Assembly (NCBI GenBank): GCA_031430015.1
Contig: JANPAR010000004.1
Span: 1-64,000, forward strand
Source of the DNA: CANJDH01 sp031430015
Lineage (GTDB): Bacteria; Pseudomonadota; Gammaproteobacteria; Burkholderiales; JAEUOS01
Length of the DNA stretch: 64,000 nucleotides
Direction: 5' to 3'
Numbering within the stretch: the stretch's first letter is position 1; every line of letters begins with the position of its first letter. A program made the translations under genes and the position numbers. The notes below the pieces were generated by a model, which was not told the DNA's origin, did not search any database, and worked only from the letters and a program-made list of their open reading frames with translations. Below, piece by piece: positions 33,668-45,317 of the stretch.

Positions 33668-33745
33668 GCAGGCAATATCTGCGGTGCCCGCATTACTATT
33701 ACCCTGCCATTACTTTGATGTACGCTTGTTCCCGTTCCGGTTCAC

Positions 33746-33774
33746 TTGACCGGATTGTCCCTGCAACATATAGC
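33746..33774 (+). promoter_or_regulatory. sodB promoter
   Basis: TTGACC (33746-33751), a 17-bp spacer, and TATAGC (33769-33774), with the sodB ATG at 33847. A typical sigma-70 arrangement. Confidence 0.65.
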
Positions 33775-33846
33775 TCATCACCCGTGCGTCTGCCCGCTTA
33801 ACCGCGAGGTTGACCGCGACTTGCGATCACGACTGGAGAACCACGA

Positions 33847-34425
33847 ATGGAACACAAACTGCCCACCCTTCCTTACGCGCTGGACGCTCTCGCGCCGCAT
33901 TTGTCGAAGGAAACTCTCGAATTTCACTACGGCAAGCATCATCAGACCTATGTGACCAACTTGAACAATCTGATCAAAGGTACCGAGTTTGAAAACATGG
34001 ACCTCGAGGCGATTGTCAAAAAATCGTCCGGTGGCATGTTCAACAACGCCGCGCAGATTTGGAATCACACGTTTTACTGGATGGGGTTGAAGCCGGGAGG
34101 CGGCGGTGAACCCACTGGCGCGCTGGCAGACGCCATCAACAAAAAATGGGGATCGTTCGCCAAGTTCAAGGAAGAGTTCAATAAATGCGCTGTCGGCACC
34201 TTTGGTTCGGGCTGGGCCTGGCTGGTCAAAAAGGCTGACGGCTCGCTCGATATGGTATCGACATCGAACGCGGCAACTCCGCTCACCGGTGCCGACAAGC
34301 CGCTGCTGACCTGCGACGTGTGGGAGCATGCCTACTACATCGATTACCGCAACGTGCGTCCGAAGTATCTGGAAGGTTTTTGGAATCTGGTGAACTGGGA
34401 ATTTGCGGCCAAGAATCTGGCCTGA
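33847..34425 (+). CDS. sodB: Iron superoxide dismutase
   Basis: 192 residues. Metal ligands are visible at H27, H74, D157 and H161; the active-site Gln70 in NNAAQIWNHTFYW and the general pattern mark the iron type. The enzyme removes superoxide in the cytoplasm. GGAG precedes the ATG at 33847. The promoter described above drives it. Confidence 0.97.
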   Translation: MEHKLPTLPYALDALAPHLSKETLEFHYGKHHQTYVTNLNNLIKGTEFENMDLEAIVKKSSGGMFNNAAQIWNHTFYWMGLKPGGGGEPTGALADAINKKWGSFAKFKEEFNKCAVGTFGSGWAWLVKKADGSLDMVSTSNAATPLTGADKPLLTCDVWEHAYYIDYRNVRPKYLEGFWNLVNWEFAAKNLA

Positions 34426-34575
34426 GCAAGACTGGCCAGCGCGAAAGCCGCAGCGGTTCGCAAAGTAGCGGCAGCGGCCAGCAAGGCAGCCGCAGTGGCT
34501 GGCAGGTCTGGCCGTCGCCGAGTAGCGCCATCCGGCGCATGACTTGAAGAAGCGAAGAAGCGAAAGGAGAGCAGC

Positions 34576-35154
34576 ATGGGTAGCATTTTTCAATCGTTGG
34601 GACGTTCGGTCATCGCAGGTGTGGTGCTGCTGGCAGCCCTCATTGCCGTGTTTGGCAACATCAAGATGGGCCACGCCTGGGGGTCGTTTTTCATGCGCTG
34701 GCTGCACGTGATGTGCGGGGTGATGTGGGTCGGGCTGCTCTGGTATTTCAACTTCGTGCAAATACCTTCGATGCCGAAAATTACGGATGAGCAAAAAGCG
34801 GCAGTCTCGAAAGTGATTGCGCCCACTGCGCTGTTCTGGTTTCGCTGGGCGGCGCTGGCCACAGTTGTCACCGGCTTGCTGCTGTCGGGCATGAGCGGCT
34901 CGCTTGTATTGGGGTTGACCCTGCAAAAGCCTTATGTGGCCATCGGTATCGGCATGTGGATCGCGCTGGTGATGGCGTTTAACGTCTGGTTCATTATTTG
35001 GCCAAATCAGAAGAAAGCGCTGGGGATTGTGGCCGTGGACGCAGCGCCCAAAGCCGCTGCTGCACGCTTGGCGATGTTGACATCTCGATTCAACACCATG
35101 CTGTCGATTCCCATGCTTTATTGCATGGTGGCGCAGCAAAACGGCGGTTTGTAG
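34576..35154 (+). CDS. Integral membrane protein related to the membrane domain of urate hydroxylase PuuD
   Basis: 192 residues with about five transmembrane helices (near 10-28, 36-62, 87-106, 117-142 and 172-187). Motif MRWLHVMCGVMWVGLLWYFNFVQ and WPNQKKALGI match DUF989/PuuD-type membrane regions that carry haem-binding histidines. The catalytic c-type haem domain of PuuD is absent, so urate oxidation is not claimed. GGAG lies before the ATG. Confidence 0.7.
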   Translation: MGSIFQSLGRSVIAGVVLLAALIAVFGNIKMGHAWGSFFMRWLHVMCGVMWVGLLWYFNFVQIPSMPKITDEQKAAVSKVIAPTALFWFRWAALATVVTGLLLSGMSGSLVLGLTLQKPYVAIGIGMWIALVMAFNVWFIIWPNQKKALGIVAVDAAPKAAAARLAMLTSRFNTMLSIPMLYCMVAQQNGGL

Positions 35155-35220
35155 AATGGATTGGAGCGCCGGGCGCGCGGAAGTCTGCGCGCATTGACTA
35201 ATGCACATTGATTCAAAAAC

Positions 35221-35241
35221 GGGGCCTTGCGGCCCCTTTTT
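35221..35241 (+). terminator. Intrinsic terminator after the PuuD-like gene
   Basis: GGGGCC, loop TTGC, GGCCCC, then TTTTT; an A-run precedes it. A standard bidirectional-looking terminator before dnaG. Confidence 0.9.
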
Positions 35242-35358
35242 CATTCCGGGTGCGAGCGTAAAATGCGCAGCCGCAGGCATCGCGTCCTGCACACTCTCCC
35301 GCGCGAAATCCTCATGCCAGTTTGTCAATGCCGCACCGTGTGATGGCGGCGCTGCCCC

Positions 35359-37116
35359 ATGATTCCCCAGTCATTCATTCAGGATTTGCTCAACCGCGTT
35401 GACATCGTCGATGTAGTGGGCAAGCACGTGCAGCTCAAAAAAGGCGGCGCCAACCTGATGGGGCTGTGCCCGTTTCACAACGAGAAATCACCGTCGTTCA
35501 CGGTCAGCCCGGCCAAGCAGTTCTATCACTGCTTTGGCTGCGGCGTGCACGGCTCGGCCATCGGCTTTTTGATGGAGCACGCGGGCCTGACCTACGTGGA
35601 GGCGATCAAGGATCTGGCGCAGTCAGTGGGCCTGACCGTGCCGGAAGAGCGCGGCAGCGCCCCGCGCCGCGACGGCCCCGACAGCAGCGCGCTGATGGCG
35701 CTGATGGAGCGTGCCGCGCGTTTTTATATTGACACACTCAAGGTCTCGCCCGAAGCGATTGCCTATCTCAAGGGGCGCGGTCTCACTGGCGAGATCGCGC
35801 GCACGTTTGGCCTGGGTTACGTGCCTGATGAGTGGAATAGTTTGCAAACCGTTTTCGCCGAAGAGTATGCGGGCAAGGCTATGCTCGATACGGGGCTGGT
35901 CATCGACAGTGAAAAAGGTTCGCGCTATGACCGTTTTCGCGGCCGCGTGATGTTCCCGATTCGAAGCACGCGTGGCGCGGTGATCGGTTTTGGCGGGCGC
36001 GTCACCGGCGCGGGCGAGCCGAAATACTTGAACTCGCCGGAGACGCCGCTGTTTGAAAAAGGACGCGAGTTGTACGGCCTGTTCGAAGCGCGTCAGGCGA
36101 TCCGCGCCGCCGCCAAAGTGCTGGTGGTCGAAGGCTATATGGACGTGGTGGCCTTGGCGCAAATGGGTGTCGGCTACGCGGTGGCGACGCTCGGCACGGC
36201 CTGCACGCCGGCGCACGTGCAAAAGCTGGTCAAGCAGGCCGATCGCGTAATTTTCAGTTTTGATGGTGATGGTGCCGGCCGCCGCGCCGCCTGGCGCGCT
36301 CTCGAAAATAGCCTCGCCCTCACCAGTGACGATAAGGTGTTCTCGTTTTTGTTTTTGCCCGAAGAGCACGACCCCGACACCTTCATTCGCGAGTTCGGGC
36401 GCGATGACTTTGAGAACTTGGTGGACGGTGCGATGCCGCTGTCGCGGTTCTTGGTGCGCGAGCTGGCTGCGGAAAATGATCTGACCTCAGCCGAAGGACG
36501 TGCCGGCTTGGTGAGCGCCGCCAAGCCGCATCTGCAGCGCATCACTGCGCCCGGCCTGCGCCTCGCCATCGTCAAGCAAATCGCCGAGTTGGCCGGAATG
36601 ACACCGCTGGAGGTCGAGACCCTGTGCGATCTCAAGGGTCAGGCCGCCTACGTACGGGCCGCGCCACTACGCGTGGCGCGTGCGCCGGTCACTTCGCTCG
36701 ACGAGCAAATGCTGCGCTTGCTGGTACGCGCGCCGCATTTGGCGACGTTGGCCGAAACCGAAGAGCAGCGCCACGTACTGCCCGAAGGCTCGCCGGTGCG
36801 GGCGATGATTGATGCCATCTGCTCGACCGACAATCCGGTGTCCTCCACCGGTCTCACCGAGATGTTTGCCGAGACCGATGTCGCGCCCTTTTTGCGCCGC
36901 GCGCTGGTCGAAGAGCTGGAAATCGACAAAGAGCCGGACATCGTCGAAGCCGAGTTTCGCCACGCTCTCAAGACCCTGCGCGATCAGTGGCGGCGCGCAC
37001 GCACGGCGCACATCATCGCTGCCGAAATGGGGAATCCGGCCGCACGCGCCGAGCTTGCCGCCTTGATTGCCGAGGAAGGTGCTTCTAAGTCTATGGCGTC
37101 AGCATCAACGGAGTGA
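35359..37116 (+). CDS. dnaG: DNA primase
   Basis: 585 residues: N-terminal zinc ribbon (CPFHNEKSPSFTV then YHCFGCGVHG), the RNA polymerase domain with TOPRIM (VVEGYMDVVALAQMGV and FSFDGDGAGRRAAWRA, with acidic metal ligands), and a C-terminal DnaB-binding helical region. It makes RNA primers for replication. The common upstream rpsU-yqeY pair is not here; sodB and a membrane protein precede. rpoD follows. Confidence 0.97.
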   Translation: MIPQSFIQDLLNRVDIVDVVGKHVQLKKGGANLMGLCPFHNEKSPSFTVSPAKQFYHCFGCGVHGSAIGFLMEHAGLTYVEAIKDLAQSVGLTVPEERGSAPRRDGPDSSALMALMERAARFYIDTLKVSPEAIAYLKGRGLTGEIARTFGLGYVPDEWNSLQTVFAEEYAGKAMLDTGLVIDSEKGSRYDRFRGRVMFPIRSTRGAVIGFGGRVTGAGEPKYLNSPETPLFEKGRELYGLFEARQAIRAAAKVLVVEGYMDVVALAQMGVGYAVATLGTACTPAHVQKLVKQADRVIFSFDGDGAGRRAAWRALENSLALTSDDKVFSFLFLPEEHDPDTFIREFGRDDFENLVDGAMPLSRFLVRELAAENDLTSAEGRAGLVSAAKPHLQRITAPGLRLAIVKQIAELAGMTPLEVETLCDLKGQAAYVRAAPLRVARAPVTSLDEQMLRLLVRAPHLATLAETEEQRHVLPEGSPVRAMIDAICSTDNPVSSTGLTEMFAETDVAPFLRRALVEELEIDKEPDIVEAEFRHALKTLRDQWRRARTAHIIAAEMGNPAARAELAALIAEEGASKSMASASTE

Positions 37117-37142
37117 TGCGACCTCAAATTTACGCAGAATAA

Positions 37143-37151
37143 TGCTATAAT
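37143..37151 (+). promoter_or_regulatory. rpoD promoter with extended -10
   Basis: TGCTATAAT, that is TG-n-TATAAT, ends at 37151, about 125 bases before the rpoD start. No good -35 is needed for an extended -10. It lies after the dnaG stop. Confidence 0.6.
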
Positions 37152-37277
37152 TCAAAGCTTTACTTCGTTTGGCGAATCTGCCCGCAACCCACTTTTCGGA
37201 CAGTTTTGCCGTTCATCGCTTCCGCCGTAATTTGCATCAATCGTCCGGTGGGGGCGACTTCTTTTCGAGGCAATCGC

Positions 37278-39644
<2,367 letters not shown>

Positions 39645-39650
39645 ACCACC

Positions 39651-39727
39651 GGGCCGTTAGCTCAGCTGGTTAGAGCAGAGGACTCATAATCCTTTGGTCG
39701 TAGGTTCAAGTCCTACACGGCCTACCA
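39651..39727 (+). tRNA. tRNA with CAU anticodon, probably tRNA-Ile2 (or elongator tRNA-Met)
   Basis: A complete cloverleaf of 77 bases with encoded CCA. Acceptor GGGCCGT/ACGGCCT, D-stem GCTC/GAGC, anticodon stem GAGGA/TCCTT, anticodon CAT (39685-39687), T-stem GTAGG/CCTAC. Pairs C4-G69, C5-G68 and the G27-U43 wobble, plus the TTGGTCG variable region, resemble E. coli ileX more than metT, so lysidine-modified tRNA-Ile2 is preferred. It lies only 6 bases after the rpoD stop. Confidence 0.9.
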
Positions 39728-39912
39728 ACTCGCGGAGCATCGTCTACCAAGGCTCTCCGCCAATACAAGCCAGATTTTTTTGGGCTTTCTTCGCAGTCTT
39801 GTTGGTAATTTTCAGCTCGAGGTGTCACAGTGTGGCCCTTTGGCGCCCTTGGTGCGGGTGAGCTTGTCGCTTGGCGGCGTTGCCGTCCGCGTTTTTTTTT
39901 TGGAGGATCGAT

Positions 39913-40290
39913 ATGGCTCGCCTCGCATGGATGGCGCTTGCAGTCTTGCTTGCATCGTGCGCCACAACCGCCGGCTACGAAAAGATACTCAATTCGTGGG
40001 TAGGGCGGGAAGAGATAGATTTGGTGCGAACCTGGGGGCCCCCGCTGCAAACTTACGAAACCGCCGGTCGCAAATTCCTGTCGTACTCGTCGGAGAAAAT
40101 GGTTTACCGGCCAGCCTCACCCGGCATCGTTCACACGACGAGGCTAGGCAATGGGGCGTATTCGTCAAGGGTATTGGGTGGCGTTGGTTCGTCTCTCACG
40201 CATTTCTCTTGCCAAACCGTCTTCGAATTGGATGGCACCAAGGTTGTATCGTGGACGCACAACGGCAATGCGTGCAAGGCAGACGACTAG
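39913..40290 (+). CDS. Small lipoprotein of unknown function
   Basis: 125 residues from ATG 39913, with TGGAGGA just upstream. It begins MARLAWMALAVLLASCATT, a signal peptide with lipobox L-A-S-C, so the mature protein starts at C16 and is lipidated. The rest has VGREEIDLVRTWGPPLQTYET and a C-terminal CQTVFELDGTKVVSW. It is not recognised beyond a general small lipoprotein class. It sits after the tRNA gene and converges on the hemW gene. Confidence 0.8.
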   Translation: MARLAWMALAVLLASCATTAGYEKILNSWVGREEIDLVRTWGPPLQTYETAGRKFLSYSSEKMVYRPASPGIVHTTRLGNGAYSSRVLGGVGSSLTHFSCQTVFELDGTKVVSWTHNGNACKADD

Positions 40291-40303
40291 GGCGAGTCAT
40301 TGC

Positions 40304-41611
40304 CTACAGAAATAGCTGCAATAAATCGTTCAGGAATACGCGGCCACGCTCGGTGGGCGCGATGCGCAGGTGATCGCGCGTGATGAGACCCTTGGCTTCG
40401 GCTTCCTTCAGCGCTTGCTCTACGCTGCTGACCGGCAGGCCGGTACGTTCACCAAACTCGCGTACTGCGAAACCCTTGGTGAGACGGAGCGCATTCATCA
40501 CGTACTCGAACGGCAATTCGTTGGTGGTGACTTCCCGCTCTTCGGCTAGCGGCGCATCCGCTTCACAGCCCGCCATGTAGCTCTCCGGCTGGCGCAGCTT
40601 CGCCGTCCGCAGGATGCGGTGCGCGAACGAGAGCTTGCCGTGCGCGCCGGCGCCGATGCCGAGGTAGTCACCGAAACGCCAGTAATTGATGTTGTGGCGG
40701 CTTTGATGCCCTGGCTTGGCGTAGGCCGAGGTCTCATAGTGCTCGTAGCCTGCGCTGGCCAGGCGTGACTCGATCAGCGTTTGCATCTCCGCTGCCACGT
40801 CATCATCCGGCAACAGGGGCGGATATTTTGCGAACACCGTGTTCGGTTCGAGTGTGAGGTGGTAGTACGACAGATGCGGTGGATCGAAGCTGAGCGCAGT
40901 GTCGATTTCGGCCTGCAATTGCGTGAGATTCTGCCCAGGCAAGGCGTACATCAGATCGAGATTGAAATTGTCGAACAGTTTTGCAGCGATCTCGATGGCC
41001 TTGCGCGCTTCGTTGCCGTCGTGGATGCGGCCGAGTGACTGCAACTGCACCTTGTCGAAACTTTGGACGCCAATCGAGAGGCGGTTGACGCCGTTGTCGC
41101 GGTAGGCGGCGAACTTCTCCGCTTCAAACGTGCCGGGGTTGGCTTCCAGAGTGATTTCGGCATCGGCCTCCAAGCCGCTCCTGGAGCGGATCTCCGACAT
41201 GAGTCTCGCGAAACCCTTGGGAGACAACAGGCTTGGCGTACCCCCGCCGAAGAAAATCGTGTGAATGCGGCGGCCCCAAATCAGCGGCAGCGACAACTCC
41301 AGATCACGGATCAGTGCGTCGATGTAGCGCGCTTCGGGGATGGCCGTGTTGCCATCCACGGCGTGCGAATTGAAGTCACAGTAGGGGCATTTTTTGACGC
41401 ACCAGGGAAAATGCACGTAGAGCGAGAGGGGAGGCAGGCTGGCGAGGGTGATTTGGCCCGGCTGCGTGTGGGCAGTGACGGCATTGAAGCGGCCTGCGCG
41501 TGCATTGAGTGAGTTGGGCTCCGGAGAAGACACTCCCAGTCCTGCCGGGCTGGTCCGACTGCCCGGCAGCTTTGCGCCCGCCGGCGTGATCAGTTTGATC
41601 GGGATTACCAC
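40304..41611 (-). CDS. hemW: Radical SAM haem chaperone HemW
   Basis: 435 residues (GTG start at 41611). The radical SAM cluster CVKKCPYCDFNSH and the companion motifs GGGTPSLL and LSIGVQSF are present, with the HemN C-terminal domain. HemW lacks the extra HemN N-terminal Cys ligand and carries haem to acceptors; its name is the safe call over oxygen-independent coproporphyrinogen oxidase. It overlaps the rdgB 3' end by 7 bases. Confidence 0.95.
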   Translation of the reverse strand: MVIPIKLITPAGAKLPGSRTSPAGLGVSSPEPNSLNARAGRFNAVTAHTQPGQITLASLPPLSLYVHFPWCVKKCPYCDFNSHAVDGNTAIPEARYIDALIRDLELSLPLIWGRRIHTIFFGGGTPSLLSPKGFARLMSEIRSRSGLEADAEITLEANPGTFEAEKFAAYRDNGVNRLSIGVQSFDKVQLQSLGRIHDGNEARKAIEIAAKLFDNFNLDLMYALPGQNLTQLQAEIDTALSFDPPHLSYYHLTLEPNTVFAKYPPLLPDDDVAAEMQTLIESRLASAGYEHYETSAYAKPGHQSRHNINYWRFGDYLGIGAGAHGKLSFAHRILRTAKLRQPESYMAGCEADAPLAEEREVTTNELPFEYVMNALRLTKGFAVREFGERTGLPVSSVEQALKEAEAKGLITRDHLRIAPTERGRVFLNDLLQLFL

Positions 41612-42195
41612 TGTTCCTGGATCAGTGCCGCCAGCCGCCGCAAGGCCTTGCCGCGGTGGCTGACCAGGTTTTTTTCGCGCGCGTCGAGTTCAGCGGCGGT
41701 CTTGCCCAGATCCGGCAGCAGGAAGTAGGGGTCGTAACCGAAGCCATTGTCACCGCGTGGCACCTCAACTACTTCGCCGGCCCAGCGTCCTTCGGCAATC
41801 AGCGGCTGCGGATCTGCAGCGTGACGCACCACCACCAGTGCCGCGAAGTAGTAGGCCGCCCTGTCATCATTGCCTTTTAGCGCGGCGACGAGTTTCTGGT
41901 TGTTGCGCTCGTCTGACTTCGGCTCACCGGCGTAGCGTGCAGATATCACACCGGGTGCTCCGCGCAGTGCATGAACGCAAATGCCCGAGTCGTCGGCGAG
42001 CGCGGGCATGCCGGTGTATTGCGCCGCGTTGCGCGCCTTGGCCAGTGCGTTCTCGACAAAGGTCGGATGCGGCTCTTCGGCTTCCGGCACGTTGAACGCC
42101 GACTGCGGCACCACCTTGAAGCCGAGCGGTTGCAGGATCGCTTCAATTTCGCGCAGCTTGCCCGCGTTGTTGGAGGCGATGACGATTTCTTTCAT
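41605..42195 (-). CDS. rdgB: XTP/dITP diphosphatase (RdgB/HAM1)
   Basis: 196 residues from ATG 42195 (MKEIVIASNNAGKLREIEAIL), chosen by homology. SNNAGKLREI is the conserved start, FVENALAKARNAA, LADDSGI and GDNGFGYDPYFLL are the substrate site. It removes non-canonical purine triphosphates. It lies between rph and hemW in the standard order. Confidence 0.97.
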   Translation of the reverse strand: MKEIVIASNNAGKLREIEAILQPLGFKVVPQSAFNVPEAEEPHPTFVENALAKARNAAQYTGMPALADDSGICVHALRGAPGVISARYAGEPKSDERNNQKLVAALKGNDDRAAYYFAALVVVRHAADPQPLIAEGRWAGEVVEVPRGDNGFGYDPYFLLPDLGKTAAELDAREKNLVSHRGKALRRLAALIQEQW

Positions 42196-42244
42196 GGGGT
42201 TGTCCGTGGAAAGCGGAATCCTGAGCAGCGTGGTGCGCTGCAGC

Positions 42245-42964
42245 CTATGCGGCGATTGCCTGCTTTTGCTTCGCAATCAAGTCTGCGATACCGTCGTTAG
42301 CCAGGTCGAGCAGGGCGTTCATCTCGACACGGGTGAAGGCCTTGCCCTCGGCGGTGCCCTGCACTTCGACAAAGGCACCGGCACCGGTCATCACGATATT
42401 CATGTCGGTGTCGCAATTCGAATCTTCCGGGTAGTCGAGGTCCAGCACCGGCACGCCTTCAAAAATACCGACTGATATCGCGGCGACATGGTCGCGCAGC
42501 GGGGTGGCGGTGAGCGCGCCGCGTGCGATCAAGCCGCTGACGGCGTCGTGCACCGCCATCCAGGCACCGGTGATGCTAGCGGTGCGTGTGCCGCCGTCGG
42601 CCTGCAATACGTCGCAATCGATCTGGATGGTGCGCTCGCCCAACATTTGCATGTCGGTGACGGCGCGCAGCGAGCGGCCGATCAAACGTTGAATCTCCTG
42701 CGTACGGCCAGATTGTTTGCCGCGCGCGGCCTCGCGGTCACTGCGGGTGTGGGTGGAGCGCGGCAGCATGCCGTACTCAGCGGTGAGCCAACCCTGACCT
42801 TTGCCTTTCAGGAAACCCGGTACCTTGTCTTCGACGCTGGCGGTACACAGCACCTTGGTGTCGCCGAAGGCAATCAGCACCGAGCCTTCCGCGTGCTTGG
42901 TATAGCCACGTGTGATGGTGACGGGGCGCAATTGGTTCGACGCGCGCTGGCTGGGGCGTTGCAT
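42245..42964 (-). CDS. rph: RNase PH
   Basis: 239 residues from ATG 42964 (MQRPSQRASNQLRPV); AAAGGA precedes it by about 10 bases. Motifs ASVEDKVPGFLKGKGQGWLTAEYGMLPRST (split), the phosphate site LIGRSLRAV and DVLQADGGTRTASITGA (split) are standard. It trims the 3' ends of tRNAs using phosphate. It is first in rph-rdgB-hemW. Confidence 0.97.
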   Translation of the reverse strand: MQRPSQRASNQLRPVTITRGYTKHAEGSVLIAFGDTKVLCTASVEDKVPGFLKGKGQGWLTAEYGMLPRSTHTRSDREAARGKQSGRTQEIQRLIGRSLRAVTDMQMLGERTIQIDCDVLQADGGTRTASITGAWMAVHDAVSGLIARGALTATPLRDHVAAISVGIFEGVPVLDLDYPEDSNCDTDMNIVMTGAGAFVEVQGTAEGKAFTRVEMNALLDLANDGIADLIAKQKQAIAA

Positions 42965-43003
42965 GAGATAGTGTCCTTTCAAATCGAAACCCGCTCCACA
43001 AAC

Positions 43004-43031
43004 AAAAAGCCCCGCCGGAGCGGGGCTTTTT
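43004..43031 (-). terminator. Terminator of the ompA gene at 43048-43731
   Basis: GCCCCGC (43009-43015), CGGA, GCGGGGC (43020-43026), flanked by A-run and T-run. It lies 17 bases past the ompA stop on the minus strand. Confidence 0.9.
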
Positions 43032-43047
43032 GCGAATCGACAATCAA

Positions 43048-43731
43048 TTACTGGGCGCGGGTACCGACCACTTCGATTTCCACGCGACGGTTCTTGGCGC
43101 GGCCTTCGGCGGTCTTGTTGTCCGCGACCGGCTGCTTCTTGCCTTTGCCTTCGGTGTAAATGCGGTTCGGCTCAATGCCCTTGGTTACCAGATAGGCCTT
43201 GACAGATTCAGCACGCTTCACCGACAGCTTCTGGTTGTAAGCATCGCTACCCACGGCGTCGGTATGGCCGACGGCGATGATGACTTCAAGGGTGATGCCC
43301 TTGAGCTTGCCAGTGAGGTCGTCAAGCTTCGCTTTGGCTTCCGGCTTCAGCACGGCTTTGTTGAAGTCGAAGAAGGCGTCAGCAGCGAAGGTCACTTTTT
43401 GTGCAGCGACCGCAGGCTTGGGCGCGGGTTTCGGAGCAGGCTTGGCTGCCGGGGCCGGTGCAGGTGCAGCAGCAGGCGCGGGCGGGGGCGCCGGACGGCA
43501 GGCCGCGCCAACGATGTCTGCATCGCACTCGCAATTGGCGATGGCGGGCGTCCAGTAGCCGGTACGCCAGCACAGGTTGCCGATTCTGGGGTCACCGAAA
43601 TTGGAATTGCGAACGATCACGCCACGCTGGTCCTGCACGTAGCCATCTTTGCTCTGCTGAGCGGAAACGCTCAAGGAAGCGCTGAGGCCGATTGCGGCAA
43701 ACAGCACACCTAGTTTGGTCGAGAATTTCAT
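43048..43731 (-). CDS. OmpA family outer membrane protein (copy 1)
   Basis: 227 residues. Signal peptide MKFSTKLGVLFAAIGLSASLSVSAQ; the N-terminal motif GNLCWRTGYWTPA; a Pro/Ala linker (PAPPPAPAAAPAP); and the peptidoglycan-binding C-terminal domain with VGHTDAVGSDAYNQKLS and NRRVEIEVVGT. It lacks an eight-strand barrel. AGAGGAG precedes the ATG. It is a paralogue of the 45318 gene. Confidence 0.93.
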   Translation of the reverse strand: MKFSTKLGVLFAAIGLSASLSVSAQQSKDGYVQDQRGVIVRNSNFGDPRIGNLCWRTGYWTPAIANCECDADIVGAACRPAPPPAPAAAPAPAPAAKPAPKPAPKPAVAAQKVTFAADAFFDFNKAVLKPEAKAKLDDLTGKLKGITLEVIIAVGHTDAVGSDAYNQKLSVKRAESVKAYLVTKGIEPNRIYTEGKGKKQPVADNKTAEGRAKNRRVEIEVVGTRAQ

Positions 43732-43919
43732 TTTTCTCCTCTTTCTGCGAAATGGACTTCAGGTCTTAAAAAAATCGATGATTCCGGTTCACGCTCTTGA
43801 CTGACCAGCCTATTTTAGCAACTTGTTGCCCATCACTGTGTGCGGTGGCTAACAGAGCGAGCACCTTGGCGCAAAATTTGGCTAAAAGAGGCGAGTGAAT
43901 CAAATCCGCTTCTGACCGG

Positions 43920-45239
43920 CTATTGCAGTCGATTTTGCCACATCAGGGCGAGGGATACCAACTCCTGTTTTTCGATCCAGGTCAGTTGTTGCTTTTTTAC
44001 CACTTGTTTCCCGCCGATCCACACGTCGCTTACGTCATGGCGCCCGGCGACGTAAATCAGGTGCGAGACCGGGTCAAACAAGGGCAGCGATTCGATCTCG
44101 CCCAGGTGGACAGCGGCCAAATCAGCATATTTTCCGGTCACGATGGAGCCAGTTCGGTCGTCCAGCCCGAGTGCGCGCGCCCCCGCCAAGGTGGCGGCAT
44201 GCAGGGCTGCATGGGCCGGCACCGCGTCGGCGCGTCCCGAGGCACCCTTGGCGAGCAGGGCGGCGAGGCGCATTTCGGCAAACATGTCGAGTCGGTTGTT
44301 GGAGGCGGCGCCGTCGGTGCCGATTCCCACATTGACGCCAGCGTCCAGCAGCGCTGCGACCGGCGCGATGCCGCTGGCCAGCTTGAGGTTGGAGGTCGGG
44401 CAATGCGCCACCGATGCGCCGTATTTGGCAAGCAGCTTGATGTCCTCGTCTGCAAGGTGTACGGCGTGCACCGCGATCAATTGAGGATTGACCAGCCCGA
44501 GGCGATGCAAGCGCGCCAGTGGCCGCTCCCCCATGCGTCCGAAGGCGTTGGCGGTGTCAACGATCTCGTGCGCAGTCTCGTGAAGATGCACGTGGACCGG
44601 CAGACCGAGTTCGGCGGCATAACCGGCTATGCGACTGAAGGTCGTATCGCTGACCGTGTAGGGCGCGTGTGGCGCCAGACAAAACGACAGCAACTCTTCG
44701 TGACGCAACTGGTCGCGCAGGGCCAAGCCCTTGCTCAGGTAGTCATCAGCATTGGCGGCATACGCGGTCGGAAACTCGATCGCGATCAGGCCGAGTGCCG
44801 CGCGCATGCCGGCGCGCAGGGTGGCCTCGGCGGCTGCTTCCGGGAAAAAGTACATGTCGCTCATGCAGGTAACGCCTCCGCGCATCATTTCGGCGCAGGC
44901 GAGAACAGTTCCGCCGCGCACGAACTCATGAGACACGTGCTTGGCCTCGGCCGGCCAGATGTGTGCGGTCAGCCAAGTCATTAAGGGCAAGTCATCGGCC
45001 AGGCCGCGCATCAGTGCCATCGCTGCATGGGTGTGCAGATTGACGAGGCCAGGAATCAGCGCGTGCTCGCCAAGCGTAACCTGCTCGCGGGCATTGAACC
45101 TGGCCGCCGCGGCGTTGGCAGGCAGGATCGCCACGATCTTGCCGTCGCGCACGGCCACGCTGTGATGGTCGAGCACGGTGCCGGTCGGCTCGACCGGCAC
45201 CACCCACCGGGCGTCAATCAGAAGGTCAATGGCTTCCAT
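43920..45239 (-). CDS. Amidohydrolase/deaminase, MtaD (TRZ/ATZ) type
   Basis: 439 residues: 5-methylthioadenosine or S-adenosylhomocysteine deaminase family. Metal-binding NLHTHAAMALMRGLADD, PHAPYTVS, VHLHETAHE and GTDGAASNNRLDMFAEM are complete. It deaminates purine derivatives or related heterocycles in the cytoplasm; the exact substrate is not fixed. ATG at 45239. Flanked on both sides by ompA-type genes. Confidence 0.88.
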   Translation of the reverse strand: MEAIDLLIDARWVVPVEPTGTVLDHHSVAVRDGKIVAILPANAAAARFNAREQVTLGEHALIPGLVNLHTHAAMALMRGLADDLPLMTWLTAHIWPAEAKHVSHEFVRGGTVLACAEMMRGGVTCMSDMYFFPEAAAEATLRAGMRAALGLIAIEFPTAYAANADDYLSKGLALRDQLRHEELLSFCLAPHAPYTVSDTTFSRIAGYAAELGLPVHVHLHETAHEIVDTANAFGRMGERPLARLHRLGLVNPQLIAVHAVHLADEDIKLLAKYGASVAHCPTSNLKLASGIAPVAALLDAGVNVGIGTDGAASNNRLDMFAEMRLAALLAKGASGRADAVPAHAALHAATLAGARALGLDDRTGSIVTGKYADLAAVHLGEIESLPLFDPVSHLIYVAGRHDVSDVWIGGKQVVKKQQLTWIEKQELVSLALMWQNRLQ

Positions 45240-45273
45240 ATGATTTCTGCTCCCGCAACATTATTCTGGGCTG

Positions 45274-45305
45274 AAAAAAAGCCCCGCATCGGCGGGGCTT
45301 TTTTT
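45274..45305 (-). terminator. Terminator of the ompA gene at 45318-46037
   Basis: GCCCCGC (45281-45287), ATCG, GCGGGGC (45292-45298), flanked by seven A and seven T. It lies just past the stop codon on the minus strand. Confidence 0.92.
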
Positions 45306-45317
45306 ACTGTTTGAGCC

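Noticed and set aside
33778..35328. A 516-codon minus-strand open frame across sodB and the membrane protein
   Set aside because: A shadow of two well-supported plus-strand genes.
39728..40303. Mobile element or attachment site after the tRNA
   Set aside because: No integrase, no direct repeat of the tRNA end, and normal flanking genes.
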